A stretch of DNA of 64,000 nt from Paralithodes platypus (lineage: Eukaryota; Arthropoda; Malacostraca; Decapoda; Lithodidae), in NCBI GenBank assembly GCA_032716605.1, contig CM064551.1:48423427-48487426 (forward strand), in the 5' to 3' direction. The position numbers and the translations under genes were made by a program. Every line of letters starts with the position of its first letter. Position 1 is the stretch's first letter. The notes beneath the pieces were generated by a model that was not told the DNA's origin, searched no databases, and saw nothing but the letters and a program-made list of their open reading frames with translations. Below are positions 42,342 to 53,641 of this stretch, one piece after another.

Positions 42342-42999
42342 TTAACCCGTTGAGCCCCGGCTAGTTATAATATTTTGTTCACCCCAGTCCCAAGCCATTT
42401 TCACTTATTTTTTTTGTTTGCTAAAATGGAAGACAAGGATGAGAAATGAAAAAAAAAAAAAAAAAAAAAATCACCTCGGAAATTTTTGCCTCAAAAAAAT
42501 TTGTTGAGACAAAATGGAAGAGAATGGTGAGAAATGAAGACAAAAATAAAAAAAAAATCATTTCGGTCATTTGGGGGGCGGGGGGGGGGGGTTCAATAGT
42601 TCGTCTCCCCCGCATGACCACCCGCCTGGGAGCACTAGGGTAAAAACTGAGTATGGCATTGTACGGCATACATCCTAAGGAGTGTCTCACATAAATCTCA
42701 AGCCTCTAGCTCCCATACGACCGGAGTAATGAAGGTTCAAAGTGGCGGTGAACTAAGGGTGTAAACTATCCCCACTAAGCTCACCACCACCAGCCGCGCG
42801 GCTGTCTCGGCCCGCTCACACCTACTGGCCCGGCTCCCACACACACTACGGTATCGCCCCCTCCTATTCTCCCGCCATTTCCTACCTTACGAGCCACGTA
42901 AGTGTTTTTTATATGTCGGACGCACGTGATGCGTCGCTGGGAGTTGGTGATCAAACACTGCCGACGCAACACGTGCGACGCTGGGTCTCACCGGGTTAA
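42342..42999. mobile_element. TTAA MITE, family 1, copy 3, in the Gmr1-like leader
   Basis: TTAA at both ends; near-identical to copies at 14994 and 29285 apart from mononucleotide-tract lengths and a small internal deletion. 43000-43168 is remaining leader or flank. Confidence 0.92.
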
Positions 43000-43168
43000 A
43001 GAGGGGTGACTCAGATAGGTGACGGATGTGCGAAAACGCTAATTTCGTCACATGAAAGATTAAGAGATTGATACACAATGTCCACCACCGTCTGCCTAGT
43101 GTTAATGAACATGGATGAATATTAGGATTTGAGATGAGTGATCCTGACTATCTCGTAAACCACAAAGA

Positions 43169-44259
43169 ATGTCTGCATATATTGTCACCAGCAGCAAACA
43201 GTTTGGCTTTAAGAAAAATCACGGCACAGACCAATGCATATATGTGCTGAAAGAAGTGATTGATACATACAACAAACTAAATAGCTCAATTTTCTCTTGT
43301 TTTCTTGATGCAAGTAAGGCTTTTGATAGGGTGTGTCACAAAACCTTATTTGAAAAATTAGTTAACAGGGGAGTGCCTAGCTATATTGTTAGGATACTTA
43401 TTTTCTGGTATGCTAATCAAAAAATGTGTGTAAGATGGGGCAACATCCTGTCAGGCTCTTTCGCCGTAACCAATGGTGTTAGGCAGGGGGGATATTGTCT
43501 CCGTATCTTTTCAACGTCTACATGGATGATCTTAGTCTGGAGCTGAACAAGACTCGCACTGGGTGCTGTATTGGCAGCACCATTGTAAATCATCTCATGT
43601 ATGCTGATGACCTAGCCTTAATCGCGCCCTCTGGAGCAGGACTGGATAAATTATTAAGAGTATGTGAAAAATTTGGAATCGAACATTCAGTCAAATTTAA
43701 TCCTATAAAGAGCAATATCATAATATTTAAATCTAACCTTCTATTGAAATCAAAGCTACCTAAATTCCATTTGTATGAAGAAATTATAGAAGAAGTAAGT
43801 AAAGTAAAGTATCTAGGACACTATATTTCATGTGATCGCTCAGATGATGAGGATATGGGTCGTCAGCGAAGGCAACTTTACATGCAGGGAAATTCAATAT
43901 TAAGAAAATTTCATATGTGCACATGGGATACAAAAATAACATTGTTCAACTCCTACTGCTCACCAATGTATACAGCACAACTATGGTGGAACTATAAGAA
44001 AATTACAGTGAATAGACTAAGTATCTCATATCACAATATCATGAAAATGTTTCTGGGGCTCTCAAAATATGAGAGTACAAGTACGCTATGTGCCTATATG
44101 AACTTACACTGTTACAAATCACTCATTAGAAAGCTAACATATAAATTCATTCACCGCCTTAACACTTCTGAGAACAGGATCATTAAAATGCTACAAACTC
44201 CAAGCATAGTGTACACCTCCAGGATCCAGGCACACTGGAGGAAGTTGCTCTATATTTAA
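43169..44259 (+). pseudogene. LINE reverse transcriptase, frameshifted
   Basis: First frame (43169-43490): QFGFKKNHGTDQCIYVLKEV, FLDASKAFDRVCHKTLFEKL (catalytic Asp), NGVRQGG. A frameshift near 43490 leads to the second frame (43495-44259): SPYLFNVYMDDLSLEL, HLMYADDLALIAPS (catalytic YADD), VKYLGHYISCD and thumb. The N-terminal RT fingers and endonuclease are absent. A different LINE lineage from the one at 21640, judging by motif wording. Confidence 0.88.
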
Positions 44260-44673
44260 CCTTAAGTAATGATTTCAGGTCTGCTACTCTACAGAATTAG
44301 CATACCAGTACTGATCCTCATAGTGCAGTACAGTACCGATATTCCTATACTGTACTGTAGCAACATACTGTACCGGAAGCTAAATAATGTGAGGCATGGT
44401 ACTGTACACAATTAGGACAGTGGTTTTGGTAACACAGTAGTTTGATGACCACTGTTTTTGGTTGAGGCAGTGCTGTGAACTACATGATAGCAAGCTGGGT
44501 ATTATTTAATTTCTTTTTATTTTATGTAGCCTATGTACAGTAGCTTATATATATTTATATATATTTATGTTACTGTAAGGTATACAGTATATGGACCCCA
44601 GTATGGTCCCCTCTGTACTGTGTGAGTCTGAAATAAAGTATTATTATTATTATTATATTATTATTATTATTAT
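43169..44673 (+). mobile_element. 5'-truncated non-LTR retrotransposon with a (TTA)n tail
   Basis: RT coding starts abruptly inside the domain near 43195. The 3' end is a TTA microsatellite (44640-44673) abutting the Gmr1-like 5' LTR, which lacks its first 68 bp. This suggests the LINE landed at the LTR edge with loss of target sequence. 44260-44640 is 3' untranslated sequence. Confidence 0.85.
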
Positions 44674-44931
44674 TAGAGGGTGACCTTTAGGTTGAACACA
44701 AAGACTGAACTTTAGTTTAAGGGTGTTCAGTATGGATAAGTACTTTTATTAATTTAGTACTTGTATTAAGGTAAAGTCTCTTTAAGAGTAGTTCTCGTAT
44801 TTTAATATTTATTACTAAGATGATATTTTAATTTAAGAGTTGTTCTCGTATTTTAATCAGATTTCAAAGTAGTGTTCTGAGTCTTATATAGGGTTAATCT
44901 TCCTCACTTCATTTAATCATTAGGGTATAAA
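44674..44931 (-). repeat. 5' LTR of the Gmr1-like element, first part
   Basis: Matches 33856-34597 with the MITE removed; contains the empty TTAA at 44782-44785. Interrupted at 44931 by the DIRS element. Confidence 0.95.
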
Positions 44932-45283
44932 TTATAGGTTTGACTCCTGTAAGGAGATTAGGAAAACCTAATATTTAGTAGTGGCCCCGTAATCATTGAC
45001 GAACATGCCTATTACATAAGGCATCCTCTTCAAACACTAATCCGCCGTAGTTTTGAATCTACCGCGCAGAGCATTTAAAAACTGAGGAGCCTTCATCATG
45101 AGCGCACGCGACCTCACTCATGGCTTCAGTCATTATGAATTGGGTTCTCACTACGAAAAAACTTCGTAAAAAATAAAAACAAAAAGAAAATAAGAATAAC
45201 TATCCAATAAGCTTTCCATCATATCGTGGATGTACTTGTGTGGATTTCTGACCAGACGCTGATCCAGGCGTCATTCCTCCTTC
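44932..45283 (-). repeat. DIRS 3' inverted terminal repeat with 42-bp extension
   Basis: 44974-45283 is the inverse of 53332-53641 with few differences; 44932-44973 has no counterpart at the other end. Confidence 0.95.
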
Positions 45284-45356
45284 ACTGACATATCAAGTAA
45301 ACCAAAATCCTTAATACATCAACGAATGGGAAGGGGACGGTCGGGAGGGCCCCAGT

Positions 45357-45463
45357 CGTCAATGATTACGGGGCCACTACTAAATATTAGGTTTTCCTAA
45401 TCTCCTTACAGGAGTCAAACCTATAATTTATTAGTGGCCCCTCCATCATTGACGAACATGCCT
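45357..45463 (-). repeat. DIRS internal complementary region
   Basis: 45357-45426 is the exact inverse of 44932-45001; 45427-45463 is the inverse of 53605-53641. The two halves meet as the element ends would in a circle. In the DIRS-1 replication model this region templates end joining. 45464-46026 is 3' untranslated sequence with a C run. Confidence 0.95.
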
Positions 45464-46026
45464 GATATCTAAGACTGGAGGGGGACATTCGTAATCATAT
45501 CATAACTCTAGAAAAGCAGATAATAAAAACAACCACATAGTATTCTTACTTTTGAAAAATGTATTTAATACGGCGTACGCCGGAAATATACAAGAAAAAG
45601 GGGGTTCAGGCAGGTGCGTGCTTCAAAGAAGCCTGCCTGACAAAAATAGGTAACCCTGAAGATTCTGAACACAGATCTGTAGTTACAAAAGGCACCCCAC
45701 TCAACGAGTGGTGACAAATAATAAGTTATAAGTTTATATGTGCACATCATAAACCCCAAAATACATGTGGAGATCAATTGCTAATGAACTCCATTGAACT
45801 AATGTTACATTGCTTTCGCAGCTAAAACTACTATAACAACACTGTTGTTTTGTACTAAACTTTGTACTAGCACAAATTCTCTCAGAGAAATTTTCATATC
45901 ACATTTCCACCTTAAATTGTATCACAGTTCTCATACTCCGGCGGGGTCTAGGGTGTCCTATGTCAACTGACTGCACCCCCCCCCCCCCCTTTCCTTGAAA
46001 ATAAACATAAGTGACTACAGGGCCAC

Positions 46027-47110
46027 CTAGACCCTCTGCCTTAAAGCTATACATGGTAAGGAAGGTTTGTCTAGAGCAACTGACAAGTATCTAGAGAGAA
46101 ACGTATGATTAGACGCCCACAACTGTGTGGACGCAATATCTTCAACTGAAAAGTTTTTCAGGAAACGTAAAGAGGCCGCCCACTTGCGTAAATCGTGGGC
46201 CCTACCCACAACGCCGGGATTACTCTCTTTAATGACTTCTACCAGAAGAGAGGCTAATCGCCGTTTAAGTAAGCGTTTACCCGTACTCGCTACCCATAAA
46301 GCACCTTGGGGGTTATGAGGAGCTATTCTTAAATATTTGGTTAGAGCTTGCACTGGACATAAATTATGATGCACCTTTCCCCTTTTTAACGCCGGCACCG
46401 TGAATTCAGAAAACACGTGTGCACTATGCTCATTCTTGGCTACAAACGCCGGGGAGGGTGCAATGGAAATGGAATCATTAAGTCTACCAAACCTAAGACA
46501 ATTAGGTGTGTTGCTCATCGCCGCCAGCTCAGACACTCTGTTTCCGGTGGCCAAAGCCAAAAGGAAAACTGCTTTCTTTAAGATTAAAGCAAAGTCTGCA
46601 GTATTTTGATACAGACGAGAATGAAGTAAAGACAAAGCTTTGTCCAGAGACCAAGTAGGCATGAGCTGACGGAGGTGGGCGGAGTTTAAAACACGCTCTC
46701 ATAAATCCTGTTTCCTCCGCCACCGGTATGGATAGACCTGTAAGGTCGAAAAAGGGCACTCTAATCGCAGTTAAGTGATTCTTCAGAGTAACCACAGATA
46801 AACGTTTCTGCTCAAACAGATAGTTCAAGTAATTAAAAACCAATGCCACTGAGGGTACAGTTTGTTCCGTTCTAACAATCCAAGAAGTAAAAGCTTTCCA
46901 ATGAGATTGATATTGTCGCTTAGTAGACTGAGTATATTGATTGAGCAATTTATTGGTCACATCCCTACCGTATGGTGCTAGCCACTTGGCCTCCTGAATG
47001 TCCATAATGCAAAAGTCAGCGAGGTCTCTAGGTTGCCAATCGTGTCTAAGTGGAAGTACCTGACCGGGAGCGATACCGGGTCCGGGCACCACATTATTAA
47101 CTGCTGGCAC
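46027..47110 (-). pseudogene. DIRS tyrosine recombinase, one frameshift
   Basis: The N-terminal part (about 47110-46690: KWLAPYGRDVTNKLLNQYTQ, HWKAFTSWIVRT, LKNHLTAIRVPF) is in one frame. The catalytic part (46662-46027, 211 codons) is in another, with Arg in TGNRVSELAA (residue 42), HDLR (156-159) and the nucleophile in SRYLSV (Tyr192). The break lies near 46680. Its start overlaps the RT end (46978) by over 100 bp in a different frame, as in DIRS-1. Without the frameshift it would carry out insertion of the circular DNA. Confidence 0.9.
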
Positions 47111-48903
47111 CACACCTGCGCCGGCCACAGGGGCGCGATTAGCGAGACTAAGCCTCGATAAACTCGTAGTTTGTTCACTACGTGGCACATTAGTGACGCA
47201 TCTGGCGGTGGAAACAGATAGATGGAGCTCCATCTGTTCCAGTCTGTCACTAGGGCGTCTGGCCCCCCTGCCGGCGTTATCGTCCGGCGGGTGAGGTATA
47301 GAGGGAGCTTGTGAGTCTCCTCGGACGCAAAAAGATCCACTTGTGGATGGGAGAGCTCCGCAATCATTAGGTCGAAAATGGGTTGCTTGAGCTCCCATTC
47401 TACTGTCGTGCTCTGTCTCCGGGACAGAGCGTCTGCCCAGACGTTCGCTACGCCTGGGAGATAAGATGCGTGAAGATAAATATCTAGACTGGTGGCTAGG
47501 ACAAAAATCTCTTCCGACACGAGTAGCAACTTCCTTGACCTCGTTGACCCTTGTTTCTGAATACAGTGAACTGCATTCAGATTGTCCATTCTGAAGGCCA
47601 CTGACTTGCCCCGTAACGCCGAGCCGTGAGCCTGAAGGAAATACAATGGGACTAGTAACTCTTTGACATTTATGTGAGCGATTTCTAAGTGGGACCAAAG
47701 TCCCTGACCCTGGTGCCCCTGATTTGACTGAAATCCCCACCCTATGGTGCCTGACGCATCCGTGTCTACCCATACCGTTGGAGGAGGAGAGGTCCATGAC
47801 ATGATTGAGTGCAATGTTTCCCTCTTCGCCCAGACCGCTAGTAAGGTGTGGATTAATTTTGGTATGGGCCATAATTTTCCCGCCGGTAAGAGTGGGAAAT
47901 ATTTGTTGCCCTCCAATATTAATCGTTTTACTTTCAACCGGCCCAACTTGACAGTTAGCTGAATCCAGTTGAGAGAGCCGACCAGAGACTCCCAGACTCT
48001 TCGTGTCGTAGTCAGACTGTGAAGAAACCTGAACAGTTTCCTGCGAAACCTGTTGCGATTGTCCACACTCTGACTCAGAGTGAGAGCGGCGGTGTCCCAG
48101 ACCAGCCCTATCCACTGAATTACTCTTGAGGGAACAAGGTTTGACTTTACCAGATTTACCTTGAAGCCTAGAGTTTTGACATGATTTAAAATGATATTGA
48201 CATGTTTTATGCATAATTGTTGTGTCTCTGCCACCACCAGCCAGTCGTCTAGATACCACAACACTCTGATTCCCTGTTTTAACAATGGCATCAGGGCTTG
48301 CCTGACTAATTTTGTGAATAATCGAGGTGCTAGGTTCAAACCGAACGGCATCCTTTGAAAAACAAAATTTTGGTGCCTGATCCTCAAGGCCAGAAACCTT
48401 TGAAATCTTTTGTTGACCGACACGTGCCAATAGGCGTCTGTCAGGTCTAGGGAACACATCCAGCCACCCGGCGGAAGTGTTAGCCTGATTTGATGAACTG
48501 TTAACATTCTGAAAGACTCGTTGTAAATGTGAAGATTCAGATACGACAGGTCTACGACCGGCCTCATCTGAACACTGTCCCGTTTGGGAACCAAAAACAG
48601 TTTTGACGTGAATACAGGGTAATCTGGGGGTACCGGGATGATGACATTCTTGGCAATCATCTCCTGGACCAGCAGCTCCACCTCTAATGAAACACAATTT
48701 GCCGTTGTCGGCTGACGTAAGCGAGGTCGCCGGAGCCACTGCCAAGTGATGCCTTTGCGTGCCACCATCCGTGCCCATGTTTTTAACGGCCATGCTTGGT
48801 GACACGTTCGGAACGACTGGTGACACGTTCGGAACGACCCAGTTAGCAGACAAGGGTTCGCCGGCTGTACTTCCCTCGGTTCCTCCGGCTCTAAGGTAGG
48901 CAC
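46978..48903 (-). CDS. DIRS reverse transcriptase-RNase H, intact
   Basis: 641 codons, ATG 18 bp after the gag stop. RT: MRPVVDLSYLNLHI, SLDLTDAYWHVSV (Asp153), MPFGLNLAPRLFTKLV, YLDDW (217-221). RNase H: VDTDASGTIGWG (380-390), NVKELLVPL (Glu415), RMDNLNAV (Asp440), VWADALSR (Asp491). A conserved DIRS tail follows (VDLFASEE, SSIYLFPPPDASLM, LIAPLWPAQVW), which some authors annotate as methyltransferase-like in certain DIRS; I see no clear methyltransferase motif here. All catalytic residues are present. A 9-residue duplication (SFRTCHQ twice) lies near residues 23-36. Confidence 0.93.
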   Translation of the reverse strand: MPTLEPEEPREVQPANPCLLTGSFRTCHQSFRTCHQAWPLKTWARMVARKGITWQWLRRPRLRQPTTANCVSLEVELLVQEMIAKNVIIPVPPDYPVFTSKLFLVPKRDSVQMRPVVDLSYLNLHIYNESFRMLTVHQIRLTLPPGGWMCSLDLTDAYWHVSVNKRFQRFLALRIRHQNFVFQRMPFGLNLAPRLFTKLVRQALMPLLKQGIRVLWYLDDWLVVAETQQLCIKHVNIILNHVKTLGFKVNLVKSNLVPSRVIQWIGLVWDTAALTLSQSVDNRNRFRRKLFRFLHSLTTTRRVWESLVGSLNWIQLTVKLGRLKVKRLILEGNKYFPLLPAGKLWPIPKLIHTLLAVWAKRETLHSIMSWTSPPPTVWVDTDASGTIGWGFQSNQGHQGQGLWSHLEIAHINVKELLVPLYFLQAHGSALRGKSVAFRMDNLNAVHCIQKQGSTRSRKLLLVSEEIFVLATSLDIYLHASYLPGVANVWADALSRRQSTTVEWELKQPIFDLMIAELSHPQVDLFASEETHKLPLYLTRRTITPAGGPDALVTDWNRWSSIYLFPPPDASLMCHVVNKLRVYRGLVSLIAPLWPAQVWCQQLIMWCPDPVSLPVRYFHLDTIGNLETSLTFALWTFRRPSG

Positions 48904-48920
48904 TGGGAGTGAGAAAGACT

Positions 48921-51534
48921 TTAGTTTTTTGATGGTGGTTTTGGTGGTGTTGGCCGCTTCGCCGGCTGGCTGGTGTGGGCCGAAGACTGGCCCTGACCCG
49001 GCTTATACTGGCCGCGTCCCCTCTGTCCTGAAAACCCTCTCTGTCTATGCCTGAACTGACCCAGGGGGGATTGGGAGGACTTAGGCGGAAGAAACGGCTT
49101 AGAACCCCCTGGCTGAGCTTTAGTAGGAGGCTTAGGTTTGGGGAAGTTAAATGCGGGTTTCTTAGCCTGTGCGGGACTGTGCTTCACGGCCTGTGCCATG
49201 TTAAACACTGTTCGCCATACATCAGGGGACATTAAAGAAGGTGTAAGTACTGGGGACATAACCACCTGGTTAGCAATGCGATCAGGCAGCTTGCGAACTA
49301 ATGACATTCTAAGATCCTGTCGTGCTCGCACCGCCTCAAGTAAGGCTGTGCGTATGTCACCTAAGGATTGAATTGACGACTGAAGAATCAGACGCCGGGA
49401 TAATTCAACTGATCTTCGAGCATCCGCGTCTGCGATTGCCTGAGTAGACCTGAGTAAAGACTTAGCCACCTGTTGAGAAACTATGTACTGTGAAAACAGG
49501 CGGAAAGCTTTTCCCCTAAGCCTAAATTCTCTGTCTAGGTGAGAAGGGGTAGGGGTAATGAATGGTTCCTTTAGTTCACAAAGATTAATCTTAGGGGCAG
49601 CTAAAAAGGAAAATAAAGCTGACGGAACTCCGCCGGCAGAACCTACCGGCATTGAGAACCATGAATGTGTATCCTGAGGGATCTGGTGGGAAGATTTAGA
49701 AGTGAAAGTGGTTGCAAAGTTCTGAGCCTCTACCTCCCAATCCACCCAAGGTCCTGGTCCTAACTGTCCCACCTTCAACACTGGATTAGCTGTCTCGTCT
49801 GTGACGGTCTGTAAATCTAGTTCAGGAGTAATAGCCAACAGAGCCTTAATATCATTAAACCCATCCAGCTTAGACCAGTCTGAAAAAAGTTTTGAAGCTG
49901 AGGCAGGGGGTAAAGCAGGCTTAGATGCATAAACAAAATAATCCTGATAATAATAACTAGGTATAGCCTTGATATTTACATCCAAAACCTTACCAAGGCA
50001 TCCAATGCCCTTAATTTCTTAGACTTATTTCCCTGGATAAACCACTCACTTGGTACCGGGAGTTCCCCTGACAAGGTAGGCTGGGCAAGCTCTGGCTTAG
50101 AGGGGTTCAAAGGGACCCATGACTCGTCTGGCCCATAAAGCAGGGGCATAGCTACCTTTCTAAGAGGCGCTTTGTCTAGAGGGGGTGGATTAACATCCGT
50201 AATGACCCTGACATTTGACGTAGTGAATGCCGCCGTAGCTGGCTTAGAGCTCCCTGCCGGTGACAAAGTAGGAGGGTTAGGAATCTTAGATAAATCGATT
50301 GACGTTATCAGAGGCCGTACCGCAGAACCTGTCAAGGGAGCCCCCAAGTCCATTGTGGGGTTTTCTCGTTGTTGATTAAAGAATTTTGATAGAGCATGAG
50401 TAAGTAACCCATCAATTTCTTGTGCTGTAACAAACTGGTTAGGTGCAGAACTTTCAGGTGAATTAGTATTATCATGGGCGGCGTCCAGGCCTGAGCCTGA
50501 CCCTTGTCCTTCCCTATCTGAAATTAATGACACTTCATCTTGTCCCTCCCGATCCTCCTGAGAAGACCCCGCCGAGGCAGGGGCACCTTGTTTCCAAGAT
50601 AAATCAGGAATAGAGGATGGGGCCGCCGCGTCCCTGTGGACCTCGGCTACTGTGTGACTCGTATGAGTCGGACGTGGATGGACAGACCCTGGCTGAGCAA
50701 AACGCCAAACACCTAGGCTCTGGCCTACACTCTCTTGAGAGTCTGAAACATTCTCAATTATTGAATATCCTGAACTCCATTTCTAGGGTTAAAATATCAA
50801 TAGGTAAATCTTGTTTAGGGACAGGCGCTTCACTATACTCTGAGGCTGTAACAGAAACATTGTCAGGTGTAGAGGTACGATGAGATGCACTAGACTTAGA
50901 AGAATGTCGAGAGGACTTCTTATGGGAATCCTTTTTGGAGGATTTATGGCTACGGTGTGACCGCGAACTGGACCTAGGTTTGGACGGATCACCACCATGG
51001 TCCCTGGGGGAAGCTTCAGTCTTGCACTTCTTACTAGCCGGGGAAGAGGCCCGACTTGAAGACCGTTGTCTGAGGGGACCTTGACCTCGATCTCGCCTGC
51101 GACGAGGAGGTGGCTGCCGGGGGAGTAGGCTCTCTCGGGCGTTTAAACGTCTCCACAGACGATACAGAATCCTGGCTAGTCTCTGTCGGCTTAAAACCCC
51201 TTACTCTAGAGGTACGTTTAGGGGGAGGGTGCTCTGACAGCAACTTATCCCAAAGTGGGACGTTGTCACATTGAAGTGACTTATGTGCGACAATGGTAGT
51301 GTAGGCCGACATTTGTTGTCTGACCTCTCTCAACGCTACCGCCGCGGTCTTGTCATTGTCACACAGGACTTTATTAGTTAATTGGGAGCAAAAAGAACAA
51401 TTACTTGTAACCCAGAGACCCCTTGAACGGTCTAGACATCTAACACACCTTATGCAAAGGGTATGTGCAAAAATGGGGATACCCGCGCAAGTAGGGGTAA
51501 TGCACAGGGCAAAAACTGGGGTGACATTAGCCAT
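48921..51534 (-). pseudogene. DIRS gag, three segments separated by frameshifts
   Basis: Starts at 51534 with a Cys-rich stretch (CITPTCAG, CIRCVRCL, CSFCSQL) that could bind zinc. A Ser/Arg-rich part follows (SSQARSRSRSP, then after a shift near 51030 SSSRSHRSHKSSKKD). A further shift leads to 50533-49976, and another overlaps into 49985-48921, which carries the helical capsid-like region (LRSTQAIADADARRSVELSR) and a Lys/Pro/Gly/Arg-rich tail ending 18 bp before the RT start. DIRS gag packages the RNA. I cannot exclude that one overlap is programmed. Confidence 0.7.
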
Positions 51535-53331
51535 GACAGAGACTGGTGAGAGGAACTACCGCCGGGTCTGTATTGGTCCGCCGGAGCTCAGCTCTGGAAA
51601 AATAAAGAAAATTTCCAGGAATTAATGCTCATAAGGTTAACCCAAGTGTTCGCATACAAGTGTTAATATCCCGCCGGGTAACGGGATGCAAAGACACAGC
51701 TAACACATCCCGCCACGCGGCTGGGTATAAAGAGGCTAAACAAGTCTTCTTAGCTAAGAACATGAAGAATACCCTCTGATATAATGGTCCAGTATGGCAC
51801 TTATAGTCTGTAGGAGGTGGTGACTGTCTCAAGATTCAATTTTGTAACAAAGCCCCCCCTCATAAAGACGCCGGCCCTTGAAATATTTTAGTAGAATAGC
51901 CCAGGGCAGGAAAATACGAGATCTGATTTTTTAACGAATTGTCCCAAACGATCGTCGTAAAAATAGAAGGCGGCGATACTGAAAGTATCACCCAATTAAG
52001 GTTAATCGAAATTGAATTTGTTTATAAATTCCTTAGTTCCTAAACTTAGGGACACCCGCCGGGTGTGGAAATCGATTTGGTTAAACCTCACTGATCCTTC
52101 AAATGCCGTAAGAGTAAAGGCGGCGATACACAGAGTATCACTCACATGGATTGGTTAACTATAAGAGACCTAAGTCGTTTTATCCCACCCTGCTAAGGTG
52201 TACCCGCCGGGTGAGAAGTCTAAAAGTTAACCCCACAAGTTCCTGACCCCACTACTTTGTAAAAGATCGCCGGGGAGGAACGCCTAAACAACAGCTAGGT
52301 TTTCCCCGTGGTTTGTTAAACCAGGTAGAAAAACCTATAAAAAACAAGTGTTCTCACGAACATCGTTTCTTTATATATAACTAAATATATATGTAAGGAT
52401 GGGTACAGCCATCCCGCCGGGAAAATAAAGGAGGCCTGAAACCAGGCACCCACAGATACGCAGTCCTGGAGAGCCACAGACACCTCCCCCGCCGGGGAAC
52501 CAGCCAGTGTTAACAACCACGTGTGGCCTAACACTGCTCATCGGTCAGGTTTTTTCACGGTGAAACCGAGAAAAACCCGCCGGAAGGCAAACCCCACCCT
52601 GAACAGACACCATCTGAACAATACGACCCGAGGAGAGACACGCACGACTAACCAAGGTCACAACATAATCCGTGGAATTAGCCAATACACAACTAAACCA
52701 GGAAACAAATATAGTCCGAGGAATTAGCCAATACACAACTAAAACCCGGATACACATGACACAGTAGGGCATATTTATAAAATAAATAATAACACTAGAC
52801 ATGTGGCAAAGCTACGAGCGGCTGGCTAGGCCTAGGTAGACGGCAAGAAATAGTTGAAATATAAACACACACTGGAATATCACAACAGGAACCACCGCCA
52901 ACACACCACCGAAGCGAAAAACTTCCCAACCCGGGGAAGCCTGACACGGACCCAGAAAAAACTTCACTAAGTGAAGAAAAATACGCTGGGAACGTCAGCA
53001 AACATACAGCTTACCTCATCAGAAGGATAAAAGGCAGCAATAATTAACGCGTAATGAAAGCCGCCTGCATCACCAACTAAACCAAACTGTGAAAAGTTCA
53101 CGTGTCCACAACAGGACCACGAGGGTACATCCGAAATAGATGCCCCATACCTACGACCCAAAATACATTGCACTGCGGGCAACCAGCCCAGGACACTCCT
53201 GCTACGCCTATCCTAACCTTACTCGATACATCCCAGAGTAAACAAATGAGAAAAAACTCACTAGGGACGCCACGAATGCGGAACCAGCGGAGCCTGAAAG
53301 GAACGTCCGGGCAGGCTGAGCGCAGAGCAAA
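51535..53331 (-). other. DIRS 5' leader, non-coding, CGCCGG-rich
   Basis: No conserved coding. Ten CGCCGG occurrences lie between 51555 and 52582, most inside a CCCGCCGGG-like palindrome. Two direct repeats of ~40 bp (ATTAGCCAATACACAACTAA) occur near 52677 and 52723. Confidence 0.75.
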
Positions 53332-53641
53332 GAAGGAGGAATGACGCCTGGATCAGCGTCTGGTCAGAAATCCACACAAGTACATCCACGATATGATGGA
53401 AAGCTTATTGGATAGTTATTCTTATTTTCTTTTTGTTTTTATTTTTTACGAAGTTTTTTCGTAGTGAGAACCCAATTCATAATGACTGAAGCCATGAGTG
53501 AGGTCGCGTGCGCTCATGATGAAGGCTCCTCAGTTTTTAAATGCTCTGCGCGGTAGATTCAAAACTACGGCGGATTAGTGTTTGAAGAGGATGCCTTATG
53601 TAATAGGCATGTTCGTCAATGATGGAGGGGCCACTAATAAA
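53332..53641 (-). repeat. DIRS 5' inverted terminal repeat
   Basis: Inverse of 44974-45283. Ends GGGGCCACTAATAAA at the LTR junction. Confidence 0.95.

Larger units (their letters stand above)
44932..53641 (-). mobile_element. Full-length DIRS retrotransposon, 8.7 kb
   Basis: Inserted cleanly in the LTR: ...GGGTATAAA at 44931 rejoins TATATATGG at 53642, exactly as in the sister LTR at 34590-34605, with no target duplication. Inverted terminal repeats of 310 bp (44974-45283 and 53332-53641), a 42-bp extension on the 3' side (44932-44973) and an internal complementary region (45357-45463) are all present. Gag, RT-RNase H and tyrosine recombinase lie on the minus strand. A few frameshifts in gag and recombinase suggest it is dead but recent. 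Confidence 0.95.

Noticed and set aside
44640..44673. TTA microsatellite as an independent repeat feature
   Set aside because: It is the tail of the LINE ending there.
46529..48853. 774-codon minus-strand frame
   Set aside because: Most of it overlaps the genuine RT in another frame and has no family similarity; only its last ~190 codons are the recombinase N-terminus.
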